A DNA stretch of 64,000 nucleotides, taken from NCBI GenBank assembly GCA_036362985.1, contig JAYGXS010000005.1, forward strand, positions 7,686,019 through 7,750,018. The letters are read 5' to 3'. This stretch comes from Ligula intestinalis (taxonomy: Eukaryota; Platyhelminthes; Cestoda; Diphyllobothriidea; Diphyllobothriidae). Below, one piece after another: positions 32,400 through 43,814 of the stretch; the stretch's first letter is position 1; the number at the start of each line of letters is the position of its first letter. The notes beneath the pieces were generated by a model that searched no databases, was not told the DNA's origin, and saw only the letters and a program-made list of their open reading frames with translations. Made by a program: the position numbers and the translations under genes.

Positions 32400-32880
32400 T
32401 ACCAATTTACTTGTAGCTTACTTTATTTTTCTGTTTATGTTAAGTAGAATTTTCACTTTATTCTTCAGGTTTCTTAGTTTTATTTTAGTTTTGGGTTTCT
32501 GTTTAGCTATCTAAGTTTATTTTATTTCAGTTTACCCTTAGTTAGTAGGGCTTTAGTTCATTTTCAGTTGAATTTTAGATGTATTAGACCATTTACTTTA
32601 CCTAAGTTTAGGTAATTAGGTTGACTTAACTTACTAACTCATGATTTGGAACTCCAAAGAAACCTGGGTCAGAGAACAGCGGTCCTTGACCGTCTTGAAA
32701 CTTTCGAGTTAACTTTTAATTAAGTGAACACTGAAGGAAACGTTTCCTTCATTATCATTTTATATTTGTTCTATTGTAGTTTTAGATTCATTTTTAGTTT
32801 AGTTAGTCCAGCTTTCTTACGTTTACCTTTCTTTCTTTTATTTACTTTAGTAGTTTTGTTTTGTAGGTAAGTTTTGTTTG
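32400..32880. repeat. T-rich degenerate TTTAG/TTTAGTT repeats
   Basis: TTTAGTT, TTTAGTTTT and CTTAGTTAG-type words recur densely at 32,400-32,640 and again at 32,755-32,870. Between them is an inserted 110-bp non-repetitive segment. This looks like a decayed minisatellite or low-complexity region. Confidence 0.5.
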
Positions 32881-33590
32881 TAGTAATGCCATGCGGATAG
32901 CATATTACTTTTTAATTCACTTTGCGTTAACCCCTGAAAGTCTGAGTTTTTTGCGTTGTTTCGCACAAACTGTATAATGTTTATTTCCGTCGGTCCCGTA
33001 TTACACAAGGATAGGATTTTGACGTAGTGTTTTGGGAGCTCTGTGAAAATAAATATTGGACTCCTGAGGTCAGCAAAATGTCGGCTGGACAGCCCAAATA
33101 GCATTAACTTCTAGCATACAGGGCTGATATTGCTGAGCACAGTATCGCACCCATTGTTGAAAGTCAGTAATAATTATTGGATTGCCAATAATTATAAGTT
33201 GGGATGCCAGCTGGATTCTGTTGTAGGCATTTAGATATGCTTTCTCCAACAAAAGAGTGCCATTGGAAGAAATGTCCGAGCTTTCTGGTAAATTTCTAAA
33301 TACTGTAGTTGACTGGTTTGATTTCTACGGTCACATCTCCTAAATGATATCTGCCGCTAGGTGGTATACCTGAATAAAACACCGGCACACCTGGAAGGGT
33401 CAATGTAGCGCTTGTACTCAAATCACTACGATCATCAGGCCAAATTCCCAGGTTGGAGGTAAAGGCAGAAGTTACCTTCGAGAGAAAGTAATCTGTATCT
33501 GTATACTTAATAAAAGTGAGTTGTCTGTCTGTCGTGTTTGCCTCCGTCGAAGGGGTCACCTCTAAAAAGCCTTCTGCGCCTTCGACGCGC
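32881..33590. other. No recognised gene
   Basis: A minus-strand open frame at 33,296-33,559 contains CTCACTTTTATTAAGTATAC followed by AGATACAGATT, sequence of a kind seen near LINE 3' ends. I cannot assign it. Confidence 0.3.
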
Positions 33591-33600
33591 GTGTGGCACT

Positions 33601-33685
33601 GGCATGCGCATGTGTGTCTCTCTACTGTCCGAGCATGTGCAATGGCATGCGCGTGTGTGTGTCTCTACTCTCCGAGCATCTGACT
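33601..33685. repeat. Two-copy minisatellite, 43-bp period
   Basis: GGCATGCGCATGTGTGTCTC-TCTACTGTCCGAGCAT is followed directly by GGCATGCGCGTGTGTGTGTC-TCTACTCTCCGAGCAT. Confidence 0.75.
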
Positions 33686-34144
33686 GCTTTCATTGTTTGA
33701 GCGTCTCATTCTTCCGTGCGCGTGAGGATTGAGCGATCATGTCGCTGTCGCCCCGACTGACACCCGACGTGACAGGCGGATGTGAATACGCCACGGGGGT
33801 TGGGCGGGAGTGGGGAAGGGGCCGTCGCGTCCAGGTCGTCGCGGCCGCTTGAAACGTCACCACCCCCTCCTCCCGCCGCTAATGCAGCAAGGGCTACAAC
33901 GGTGTTTGCGCAGCTGTTTCATACTCACTGACAGTAAGGCTCGATCAAAATTTAAGAAACGCATTGTTTTTTGTGGAGGGCTCAAAGATAGAAGTCTCAG
34001 GGCCTTCGTGATTCTGTGCTAGCATTTACCCTCTCCCTCTCACCATCTTTGCACATATTTAGAAGGGTCTACAAGCCTCCGGCTACCACAGGCATATGCA
34101 TTCAGTATCGTCAGAAGTGCTCTTCAACTATTAGGTCATCCTAA

Positions 34145-34393
34145 ATGGCCCGCTGGCTCATAGTTGCCTTCTGCTTTTCAGCTCCCTTCGACAAATGCTA
34201 TGAGGCTATAGCAAGGGGAACCTGCAGAGCAACAATTGAAAAATACGGCTACAATGTTGTCACGGGCGCATGCGAGCATTTTACCTACAGCGGCTGTGCC
34301 GGAAACGAAAACAGATATGAAATGCTCGAAGATTGTGAAAGTGCAACAGCGGATGTACCCAGCCAGCCATTGTGGCAGCACTACAAGCAGTAA
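34145..34393 (+). CDS. Kunitz/BPTI domain protein, one cysteine missing
   Basis: Residues 17-70 fit the Kunitz fold. Counting BPTI numbering, Cys5, Cys14, Cys30, Cys38 and Cys51 are all at the right spacing (CYEAIARGTC, YGYNVVTGAC, EHFTYSGC, AGNENRYEMLEDC). Position 55 is threonine, so the Cys5-Cys55 bridge cannot form as usual. The P1 region reads GTCRA. Kunitz domains usually inhibit serine proteases and are abundant in tapeworms. The first 16 residues (MARWLIVAFCFSA) look like a short signal peptide. However, CCTTCTGCTTTTCAG ending at 34,180 is also a good 3' splice site, so the real protein may have an upstream exon. Function as an inhibitor is inference; it may be a pseudogene. Confidence 0.65.
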   Translation: MARWLIVAFCFSAPFDKCYEAIARGTCRATIEKYGYNVVTGACEHFTYSGCAGNENRYEMLEDCESATADVPSQPLWQHYKQ

Positions 34394-35929
34394 TTCGGAG
34401 ATACAAGTTGTGGATATAGTGACATTGTTGAGAAGCAATAGAAACGGTAGCTGGAAAAGAAATGAACTTGCAGAAAGTTTCAAGTTTCCGAAAAAGCACA
34501 TCATTTGTTGCAGGAGCATTGGAAGATACGCGTACTTGGTATAAAGTGAGCTGTAGAATTAGACGTGATTGGTAGTAATACGCAGTAATCAGGATTAGTT
34601 GTTTAAGATATCAGTTAGGGCAGATATTTTATTTAGTGGAATATATTAATCATTAACCAAATCAGTAATTCGTCTTGCCAACCAAAGAGCCCAATTCCTA
34701 CCCCGGCTTTAAAGTGTAACCTTATATGCGAAAGTCAAGTTTAGTCTACACTCATAGACTTTAAATATACTTATCTGTAGCGAAAACGGAAAGTGACTTC
34801 TGAGGATCATTCAAAACCAAATTTCACCCAGAGGGCAAATCGGATTAGCTCTATCCCGCAGCTGTGTCAAGCAGCGGCAACGTACCGGTGAGACACCTAG
34901 TTGAGTTCTTTGCTGGTATCCGTGCAGCTGGAATGCTAAACTACAAGTTCAGCCTCGAAATTATCAGATTCTACTGCTCCTAAACCAACTGAATCAGTGG
35001 GAAGATTGATATTTCCTGATAACCTTGCGTTGCTCTAAAGAATTTTATGATGCCTGGACTACGACAGACATCGTAGGCAGCTGATAAAGGTGTGCATGGG
35101 TTACTGATTCACCAAAACGTGTTCTACAGATTCGTCGATAACCCTTCATGTCTGTGTGCCAGGAGAGAATGCTGCCAGCTGTCTGGATGACACTGAAGAT
35201 CGAGCTTGTGATTTCGTCGGTTAAATTGGATGTCTACTGTCAAATTAAATGAATCTGTCCAGCTTAGTAACGTGAGTTCCGCCGATATTGATAGGAAACT
35301 TGGTATTTGGCTCCAGAAATAAAGAGCCACTTTTCGAGTCATTACCGCACCAACATCAAGGATGGGTACTGTAATCAAGACCGTTGGGGACTCGGTTGTG
35401 GACTAAGGAGTGCTCACTGCATTACATACAGTCACCTGTTTCCGATCATATAGGCGGCTGGCTAAAGGGTGGCTGTGTTTTTTTTAAATGATGCACTTGG
35501 AGGGGTCTAAGTCTTGGGTTTGCTCAGAGCATTAGAATCAGCATGCCGAATTGCGTATAGAAAAAGAGGAGGAGACATAGTGTAAGGAGTGTATTCGATA
35601 CAGAAATACTCTAACGGCCAGAGTCATCTGAATGGTGCCAATCGCTTGACCTGTGCGCGCGCGTCCGTCGGCTGTCATGCTGTGGACGTGAAGGCGTAAA
35701 CAAAATGCGAGATTTAGTTGCTGGCCGCATATTTAATTGATTGGCCGATACCAGTTTGTAGGCGCCTGTTATTGGTTGTCCCATAGGCAAGTCAAAAACG
35801 ACGAGCAGGTGAACTAGTCTTCACGAGAGCTCTTGCAGGGATAGAAGCCGCTACAACCCACCACACACCTTCTCCTGTCTCCCCGTAACCGGTCGAAGTG
35901 AGACAGGACAGCGAGGCCAATGATGTCAT
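34394..35929. other. No recognised gene
   Basis: Downstream of the Kunitz ORF. Short frames only. No poly(A) signal could be tied to the Kunitz gene. Confidence 0.35.
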
Positions 35930-36170
35930 AAATGGATAAGGAAGAAATTGTGGAGAGCACCGGATCAATTAAGTTATTTTCTTGAGTTTTCGTAATCTTA
36001 CAGGAGTCCAACTTCAGAGATATGAGGATAAGTTGATTGGCCTCTGGCCACTATAATAACCCTCCTTTTGGTTGCTGCTTCCTATCTCCGAAGATCGACT
36101 CCTGTGAGATTCTGAAAGCTCAGGACAATAAATTAATTGATCCAATGCTCGCCACGTCTTCTTCCTTATT
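35930..36170. mobile_element. Head-to-head PLE tails
   Basis: 35,935-36,022 is a minus-strand tail (GATCAATTAAGTTATTTTCT, then CAGGAGTCCAACTTCAGAGA). 36,075-36,165 is the plus-strand version (TATCTCCGAAGATCGACTCC, GAAAGCTCAGGACAATAAAT, TAATTGATCCAATGCTC). The plus tail matches the one at 18,850-18,920. They form an inverted pair about 50 bp apart. Confidence 0.7.
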
Positions 36171-36419
36171 CACGCAGATACTCGGAAATAAAATTTTTTC
36201 CTTCAGTTAGGATGTCACGAATTTTTCATTAATATGCCTATGCAGGTTCGAAAGCATGATCATGGCGAACTCTATAGCCCGAAACTGAGTCAGACAAATG
36301 ATGTGACCTGTGCAGATGTGCGGCTGGGGCACTTTTCGTAGGGTCTGCTGGCGTGATCTCTTCAAAGCGTGCCGGTGAGTTGGCAATTTTGTATGAGCTG
36401 GCGTCATCTACCGACTTCA

Positions 36420-37060
36420 GTGCAACTGCGGAATGTGCAACTACGTTGGAGAAGCCAGCTGGCAGCTGAAAACGCGAGTGCACGAGTATCAGCCGACGTT
36501 AAGAAGATTGGATTCATAATTGGAGGTAACAACCCATGCTGCGCAGATGGGACACGACTCCAACTTTGACACTGTCAAAATTGTGGGTCGAGATTATTAT
36601 CGAACATCGAGGAAAATTAAAGAATCCTGGATGGTGACCGGTGGTTCAGTAAAATGCTCCATAACTTCACCGGTCCCCCATGTTGGATTAAGAATCCTCT
36701 TATCCGGGGACAGATATGGCGTGGAACAACCTGGGCCATCAACGATAACCGCGGCCAACGTGTTAATGCCTTAAACAACTCGGGGCTTGACGAGGGACGA
36801 TGAAAAGAACGCACATGAGGATACAAACAACATCCGTGGCACGGTGACAGACGGGGTGAATGGGGAGGCTGACTTCAAGGTGGGAGACACACAGTGACTC
36901 AGCTATTATTTGTAAAACACGTGCAGGGAGTAAAGAGTGGCATAAAGATGAAGGTCATGAGCCAGAATGTCCATTCTCTGAAGATGGGTAGACGAGACAA
37001 CTACTCGAAACATCAGGCGACTATTAAAGTTCTCCCGGCGAACGCTCCTCTTTCTTCTGA
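36420..37060 (+). mobile_element. Penelope-like GIY-YIG endonuclease with tail
   Basis: One frame from about 36,415 reads QCNCGMCNYVGEASWQLKTR and VHEYQPTLRRLDS, a stop at 36,517-36,519, then THAAQMGHDSNFDTVKIVGR and KIKESW. The order Y-V-G, TR-HE-Q, H-x-F and E-x-W follows the PLE endonuclease, including the putative catalytic glutamate. A tail with CTGAAGATGGGTAGACGAGA and ACTCGAAACATCAGGCGA follows at 36,976. One nonsense codon and a missing reverse transcriptase make it inactive. Confidence 0.7.
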
Positions 37061-38310
37061 GTTACCACCTGGGAATCGAGATTTCAGCAGTAGTAGAACA
37101 AAAAGTAAAAGGAAGTGCCATGCTAGAGTAATACGCACACTTAACTGCATCGATCGGCAAAGGTATCAATTATATTTATGAGTTGTGAAAGACTTTTAGG
37201 CTAATTAACCCGGGTGCGAAGCGTGTGTTTGCGGATTAGACTACTCTGACATTGACAAGGCAATGAAGACAAAAATATTGATCAGCATCACGGCGTCGGC
37301 GGTGCGATGTGATGCGATGCAGAATTTTAATCACGAGCACCCAAAAAGTAGTTGGCAAGCGTTCTAGGAGTACGGACCGCGGCATGGGTAGCGAATTAAG
37401 CCCTTTAATGCTATGGAACATGGATACATAAAACAGTGCCATAAAACGGACTAAGGTATAGATTTGCCGCGCAATCTTCCAGCGGATAAATCATGCTACC
37501 ACAGAATCGCACATTCGCATACGAGCCTTTAAGAAATTTCAGATTTTCATGAATGTACATAAGAAACTATTATGTGGTTCGGCGTCGTCCCCTTTTCTCA
37601 AAACAGACGGCCTAACTCCTCGTCTTCATTAAAGTCTGTTCTAGCGAGCCAGAAAATGGTGCACCGGTCTTGTCGCCCGCCTGCTACACATGAAAAGATG
37701 CAGCCAAACCACAAATCAGTCCCGCCTAACAAGTCTGCGCACGAGTTAGCCATTAGCGCCACCCATCTTCAGACTTTTCGGCTCTGTTTTCGGTGTAAAT
37801 GTGGCCAAAGCCGAGATGTCACCACCTAATCACACTTTCTTTTAGTTCCCAAGGAAGAACGCCGTACCAAGGGGGTGCAAAGGCAGACGTCTTAATGTGT
37901 ACCTAGAACAACATATTATAGGTAAACAACGCGTGCACAGGCATGTCCACCGGACCAATCAGATACCGTCCCGGAGCGAGTAGTGACACGATTGGATTCT
38001 GACTCAGCGGATGGATTGTCAGATTGTTAGCTAGGACGCATCTTTAAAGTTCAAATTTTTGATTCATTGACTGGCAGTTTCGCTCTCAGCGCGTAGGCTG
38101 ATCGAGAGCCCACCGTGAGCGCGGCTATCTGCCTGCAGGCATGCGCACTGACAACAGCTTTGTCACCAAGTTATTCGATAAGGATGACTCCTAGCAGTCT
38201 TGGCACATGGTACAGGTGGGTGAGGAGGAAAGAGCGAGTGCAACAGATGCCGTGTAAGTATTCTATACCTCAAAATTAATTAACGCGAAATTTGCCATAC
38301 CTGCGCCAAC
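37061..38310. other. No recognised gene
   Basis: A plus-strand open frame at 37,572-37,829 has a CFRCKCG cysteine cluster but no domain that I recognise. It precedes the spliced gene and could belong to it, but no compatible splice sites were identified. Confidence 0.3.
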
Positions 38311-38473
38311 ATGTTTGGAACATTCGTTCGAACTGTCAGCGCGTGTCAAGTTATGTGGGAGTCTCAGGGGTCGATCATGAGGAAGGTGCTATCAAGGCGG
38401 ATGCCCACAGATGTACCAATAGAACCACACAAGCCAAACACGTACATGAGCATGAAATACAGAGAATGTCGAG
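38311..38473 (+). CDS. Candidate first exon of the unknown spliced gene
   Basis: A 54-codon open stretch from an ATG at 38,311 ends at a strong donor (CGAG|GTGAGC, intron from 38,474) in phase 1. A TAA lies in frame at about 38,281-38,283 upstream, so the frame opens just before the ATG. Joining to an acceptor at 39,209-39,210 (TTTGTAG) keeps the frame into the next exon. I do not recognise the peptide. The link to the downstream exons is less secure than the links among those exons. Confidence 0.4.
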
Positions 38474-39210
38474 GTGAGCGTCTTCTCTGCTATCCTCTCT
38501 GTCATTCTTTCCAAGCAATAATTTGTGCCATCCTACTAGGGCATAGAGAAGATCCAAAATGCAGTTAATTTTGGAAGAAGGCAGTCCCACGAACCCTTTG
38601 TTATAGCCTAAAAAATAGGCATGTTTCGCGTACAGCACTTATCATTTTAACAGTAAAACATTCACGGAAAAACACAATTTGTCTAGCATGTAAAATTTGC
38701 CCTCTTATTTTCCATTTATGGCGTGACATTTTCAGAACTTTCAAGGAGTTATCTTTAACTTACCTCTACCGACAATGTATCGCACACTCGTTAAGGACAT
38801 ATCAATAGTTATACTCTACATATTTTAGGATGATTGACCGCGGCTGAATATTTTCGTGCTTTCATCATTTTTTTGTACCAGACTGCATAACCTCGTAGCC
38901 TCACGCAAGTGACAGGGAGATGTATTTGACCGCAAGGGCGCAAAGGTTTGAGTAGCAGCCATTTGAACTCAGAATTGCCTTTAATATAAAGTCTCGCTTT
39001 TAGTGGACCGACCTTTAAAGGGAGCTCCCACTAAGCACATCGTGTTCAAAGACAATTGCGGTTTCCCTTATGTGCTCAACGTTTAGCATCTCAGTGCTCT
39101 TGGTCGTGGGCATCAGCTTTGACATGCAGCTACATAATACTTTTATCTCAGCCTGTATGGACAACAGAGGTATCTTGATATACTCCAAGTATTCTACGCT
39201 AAATTTGTAG

Positions 39211-39455
39211 AGACGCAAGTCTGCCATTTGCCGTTCAGAAAATCCGATGTGTCAAGTGTTCGGAGTATGCTATCTACATGTCAGGGGCACGAGTATGCAT
39301 CACAATGTCCGTTTCAGCTTCCCTGTTATGCAGCTATTGTGGATTTTGTTCCAAATAACGGTAGCGTCTGCAAAACTATGCGAGTTTACGAGGATATGGA
39401 GCATATAGGATGTGAGCTATACATAAAGTCTCTTCGCATAGGTCTACGGCGCTCG
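39211..39455 (+). CDS. Unknown spliced gene, exon 2
   Basis: The open frame encodes a cysteine-containing region (CHLPFRKSDVSS, CPFQLPCYAAIVDFVPNNGS, MEHIGCELYIKSLRIGLRRS). It ends exactly at a consensus donor TCG|GTGAGT at 39,455/39,456 in phase 0. An alternative acceptor is TTTTATCTCAG at 39,151, which would extend the exon upstream in the same frame. Neighbouring exons at 39,801 and 40,243 continue the frame through matching phases. No family is recognised. Confidence 0.6.
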
Positions 39456-39800
39456 GTGAGTTGTAATCTTCTGTCCAAATGCTAACTGTGTTTTTCCTCT
39501 CACACGAATCGTTTAATCTTGCTTCATTCTAAAAATTACTTTCTGTATTTTAAAAGGACGTTTTTTTAACTGCGGCCCAAAATCGGCCAGACGAATCTCA
39601 GTTATGCTATTCGAAAGGGTCATTTTTTCTTCATTTTTTGTTCCCATTTTGATGCTTATAATCATATTAGCATTTCGCATGTACGAATGTGCGAGTACAC
39701 GTCAAGATTTAACTGGTGTTTGTAGTTTACCTTCTAAAGGTAACTGATATTTTGTTTTTAGGTTTATTTTTTCAAATTTAAATATACTCTACCATTTTAG

Positions 39801-40033
39801 ACGGAAATGTCTCACGTTTACGAAATGCAAGTAGTTGTGGTTGTGGAAAATGTCAAGATCTCAATGGATTTCCAACAGTCAACGTCAGCCTTTGATAGGC
39901 TGCGAAACATACGCCTAACATTCACAAGTAGGCAAACCGGATATCAATATATAGAGACGGTTTTACGCGATCTCCTCGAAACGTGTTTGCCGACCACCTG
40001 TCACGTTGCTGCTAATACCGATTATTATTCAAA
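39801..40033 (+). CDS. Unknown spliced gene, exon 3
   Basis: Acceptor CTACCATTTTAG ends at 39,800. The open frame is phase 0, matching the preceding donor. It encodes a valine-rich strand (MQVVVVVENVKISMDF), then RLRNIRLTFTSRQTGYQYIE and LLETCLPTTCHVAANTDYYS. The donor CAAA|GTATGT is at 40,033/40,034 in phase 2. The cysteines and beta-strand-like segments suggest an extracellular or luminal region, which is only inference. Confidence 0.65.
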
Positions 40034-40242
40034 GTATGTGAGGTTTATCTAAGCAACGAATGTAGCATTTATACTGTTGTCTTACCCTCTAATAAATCCT
40101 TGGTGCCAACTTGTCTTCTCTTCAAGTCAAACCTTCCATCTGTAGGCAATACATGCACGTTAGCTTTAACAAAATAGTATTATTTCCGTACGTATTGCAT
40201 TAATGTTGGGGAACTTAGTCCAAAATAAGAATTTTATTTCAG

Positions 40243-40447
40243 TCACAGTGAATCACCTTGTGCGCTAGTACAGCTCGTAACCCGTCCAACTGGCATACTT
40301 AAGAAGTTAGCATACGCTCGACAGGAACTAAGAGGTCGGTACTCGAGACGGAAGCAACATAAATTACGTTGTTCAATGCTGTTTATCACTACTCCATCCG
40401 TGTTAGAGGATAGGTTAGCCTTCCATATTGATGATGCGGGCATTTAG
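40243..40447 (+). CDS. Unknown spliced gene, last exon
   Basis: Acceptor AATTTTATTTCAG ends at 40,242. The first base completes the codon left by the phase-2 donor at 40,033 (AA + T gives Asn). The following 67 codons are open (ESPCALVQLVTRPTGILKKL, YARQELRGRYSRRKQHK, FITTPSVLEDRLAFHIDDAG) to a TAG at 40,445-40,447. Three consecutive junctions with matching phases and good splice signals are unlikely by chance. No poly(A) signal is obvious downstream. Confidence 0.6.
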
Positions 40448-41779
40448 ATCTGCTTAATCTCTCTCTCGTACACCCAACGGCGTTTTGTGCTAACAGACGT
40501 CTAATGTACGCCGGAATGTTTCATACAGCAGGCAGAAGTATGCTTTATCGGCTAGTGAAAATGTAAGTGCTTAGACCTGCAATTGGCGTGGACGTTATTT
40601 ATGTGGTCGTGCAAAAAAAGCTTCCTGACATAAGGGTAAGCTAGGTAGCCTGTAGAAATTTGAACCCCATATCATATAGAGGAGAAATCTAAGGTATGTA
40701 CCCACTGAAGTTCTCGACTGACTGCAGGAAGTGCAGGAGACGGGATGCCAGCACCTAAAAGAAGCCTCCATGTAACGGCTGGAAGGTACGAGAGCCTGAG
40801 ATGAAGGCGAACCAAACCTGACGAGAAAAAATTGTGCCGACAAAAAAAGAATGTTTCTCAATCAGAAATCTGGGAAGACAGAGTAGGTTGGAGCATCTCC
40901 TACTGCGAGAAAATGAGATTTATAGGGAGAGAGAGATCTGTCACGCGCTTGATTTTAGCTGTGTCCTTAGGCAAGTTGTACAGCCCTGAGTGTCTGCGCA
41001 TTTCGGAACTTTTGACCCCGGGACTTTGGCCTTTGTTGCCTGTTGCCAATCAAAGTAAAGAACGCACATCGATTAGACTCGGGCTTTGGCGCGCCTCAAG
41101 CGGCAAGTCGGCTGGAGCCTAAGTAAATTTTTATGTGCGAACACAGTCTTGTCAGACAAAGGACCGATGAGTCATCGCAGCAGTTCTGGCCACGGGCTAC
41201 CAAAAGCCCACACTGGCATGCACGCGCAAGCCGTTCTGATCAGCTTCCGAACGAAAGACTGCTGATGATGTTGGCTCAAGGATGCAAGTCGCTTAAGGTC
41301 ACGCTTGCTAACCCCAGTGAAAAAGCGCTGAATGAATAGTAATCCGCACTTTATCTGTAAAAGGGGCTGTCCCTCGCGCGGTCGACCTGAGCAATGTGGG
41401 TGCCTCTGCACATCAGAAAGTCGGCAGATGTACTTTATTGTAGGTAGCGGTGTGAACAACTACCTGACGACGTGTCTGTATGCCTGTGCAGTAAACTAAG
41501 GCTGTGGAGAGATTGTTGCGAACCGGCATAAGGGTTTAATCTGTCCAAAATCCGTGCGTATGACATAAATCCACACCGTCACATTGTAAACATCAATCTG
41601 CAGTCTGAGCAGTATGCTATACTAAAGCAGGACTTAATTAATAATACACATGAAATCAGTGTACAGAAAGCATGTCCTCAAAGCCGGTCCTCAAGGCCTA
41701 ACAGCCAATACTGACAACCAACCGCATAGTAAATGGTCAATCTATTCGCTATTCTATTCCAGCGTGGAAAAAACAGCAA
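40448..41779. other. No recognised gene
   Basis: Short frames on both strands (for example 41,172-41,459 minus) without domains. This would hold the 3' untranslated region of the spliced gene. Confidence 0.35.
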
Positions 41780-42490
41780 AGCCGAATTGCAGACCTCTAA
41801 CCCTAACTTATCCATTCAGCGTATCATAGCGGTGACTAAATGTAATTGTAGATTGCGTTTCGTACTGGTATACGGACAATTCAGGTGGTCATTCAACTAC
41901 TAGCACTAGCAAAAAAAGCAAATTTTGCTAACGAAGCCGAAGAGGCTACCCTAATTGAAAGCCCGGATCAGAATTCGAAACAAATAACCGCACAGCTCAA
42001 CGGATCACCGAACTACACTCAAGAAACACAAGCATCAGTTCGGTCGTAGCTTTCAACAATACCCACTACATGCTTCACAGTCTGGCGGTGCAGGAATGGC
42101 TGCCGTTTAAGTGATAGTAGACTTACATTGCATCTGCCCTACTCTGTCTTCCTTCAACCACCTGTGTCCTGACAATCTTGAAAAAAATATGATAGCTTTT
42201 AACCCTGCACTCAGCATCAAAACCTGCCTTTGACCCTAACATGATGAATCCAGCATGTGCCCAAAAAAACTTCAAACACAACGCTAAGATTAATCCCTAT
42301 CCGAAGACTTCATCGTAAACAAAAGTCCACCTCCAATGTTTAAATTACCATTAAGGTCTAAACCTAACTGTAACGTTTAACCCTGAACCAAACACTAATT
42401 CTAACCCTCAAATAAACGCTAGCTTCCAAAATAACCTGAATCGTAATCTTACTCCAACCCTTAATATGAATCCACCCTAACCCATACCTA
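41780..42490. repeat. Degenerate AACCCTAA-like region
   Basis: CTAACCCTAACTTA, TTTAACCCTG, TTGACCCTAACA, AACCTAACTGTAAC, TTCTAACCCTCAAA, CCACCCTAACCCATAC and similar words recur through the stretch, with poor spacing. The TAACCC word is the complement of the animal telomere repeat TTAGGG. It could be a decayed interstitial telomeric tract or just a degenerate minisatellite. Confidence 0.4.
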
Positions 42491-43814
42491 CATGCATCTA
42501 TTTTTATTGCGGTCAGCAACACACGTAACACTAATTTGCCATGCTTACTTAAATGTAATAAGTAGGAACCTTTTAATAGTTAAATCGACTGCATCAAGGA
42601 GACGCGAACTGCGTCAACGAATCAAATATGACCCAGACAGAGCTTTTAGGGACCTTATTGTATCCGTGAGAGTCACGCCGAATCAGAAGCCAGCAACGGT
42701 TACCCTTTGAGGTTGGTAGCTTAGCCGCAGGGTGCGTGAGTGCAGCCTAGCCTTGCTCACTTGCCACCAATCAAAAAATTTCATAATGTCGATCGATCTT
42801 GTAGTGTTCTTAATCGTGGTGGTACTGGGATCACATCAGCCATCAGACAGAATCGCAGATAGAAGGCAAAAGGCAGAATAAGGGCTTTATTGGTCACAGA
42901 ATCCTATGCATCCAGTCGCGCATGAGTGTGTGTGCGATGTATTGTGCGAAAAGGTGATGATGCTGGCAGCTGCTCTTACCTGACTGAGAAGTGAGTTCAG
43001 GTGGTTTGCTATTTGTGTGTTGCAATTGCCTGAACGGGCTGTCGCCTGTAGAAGCCGCCTACTACTGCGTGGACGCGGTTTGGTGTGTTCAGGTGACTCC
43101 TGAGAAACCACAACTAGCTTGTGCACGCGCTTGCGAGTGAATGTCTGTCAAGCGATTTAAGGTAAGCGAGTCGGAACAGTTGCCTGCAATAACGGATAAA
43201 CTAGGGGCCCGCGGGCATCGGGTGGACAGACATTGTGACCGTCCGCAACAAACTCAAGTTGGCGCCAAATCGTAGCCCAGGTACACGCGCTGCAGATTGT
43301 CAACTCTCCTCTCCCTTGTAGTGCGGTTTTATTTTCAAGTTGCAACAATCCCATCAGAAAATTCAGAAGAGTATTTGCGAGCATAAGTAGATTTCGATAA
43401 ATTCTCCTCGAATCCGCAAGAGCGTTTACCGAAAGTAAAGTAGATTCGGACAGTATACAACATTGAACAGTTTTGGGCCTATCCAAAAGCAGTGTAAATT
43501 AGTGCGCTGTTTAGCGCAAAGAGCCAAAAAAATATTCCTGACAGCCCTCAAGCCCCGCCCACTGCCCCAATTCACATAACCAGTTTGCCTATAACTATGA
43601 ACATAATTGCCCGCAGTTTACATTTTACCTCCTCCCATATGAATGTAGTGGCCCGCAGAGAATTTATCTAAATCTGCGTATGCTCGATAAATGCTCTTCT
43701 GGAGTTTGATTTTTCTACTGACTAAGCAGTACTGTGTGTGCACACTATATTACAGAAATATTATATGTGTAATTAAGAGAGGACAAATGAAACAGAAAGT
43801 TCGCGTTCCAGGTA
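42491..43814. other. No recognised gene
   Basis: A minus-strand open frame of 109 codons at 43,157-43,486 has no recognisable domain. Nothing else assignable. Confidence 0.35.

Noticed and set aside
33296..33559. Secreted or viral-type protein, minus strand
   Set aside because: 87 codons with no recognised domain, no splice support and no neighbour of the same kind.
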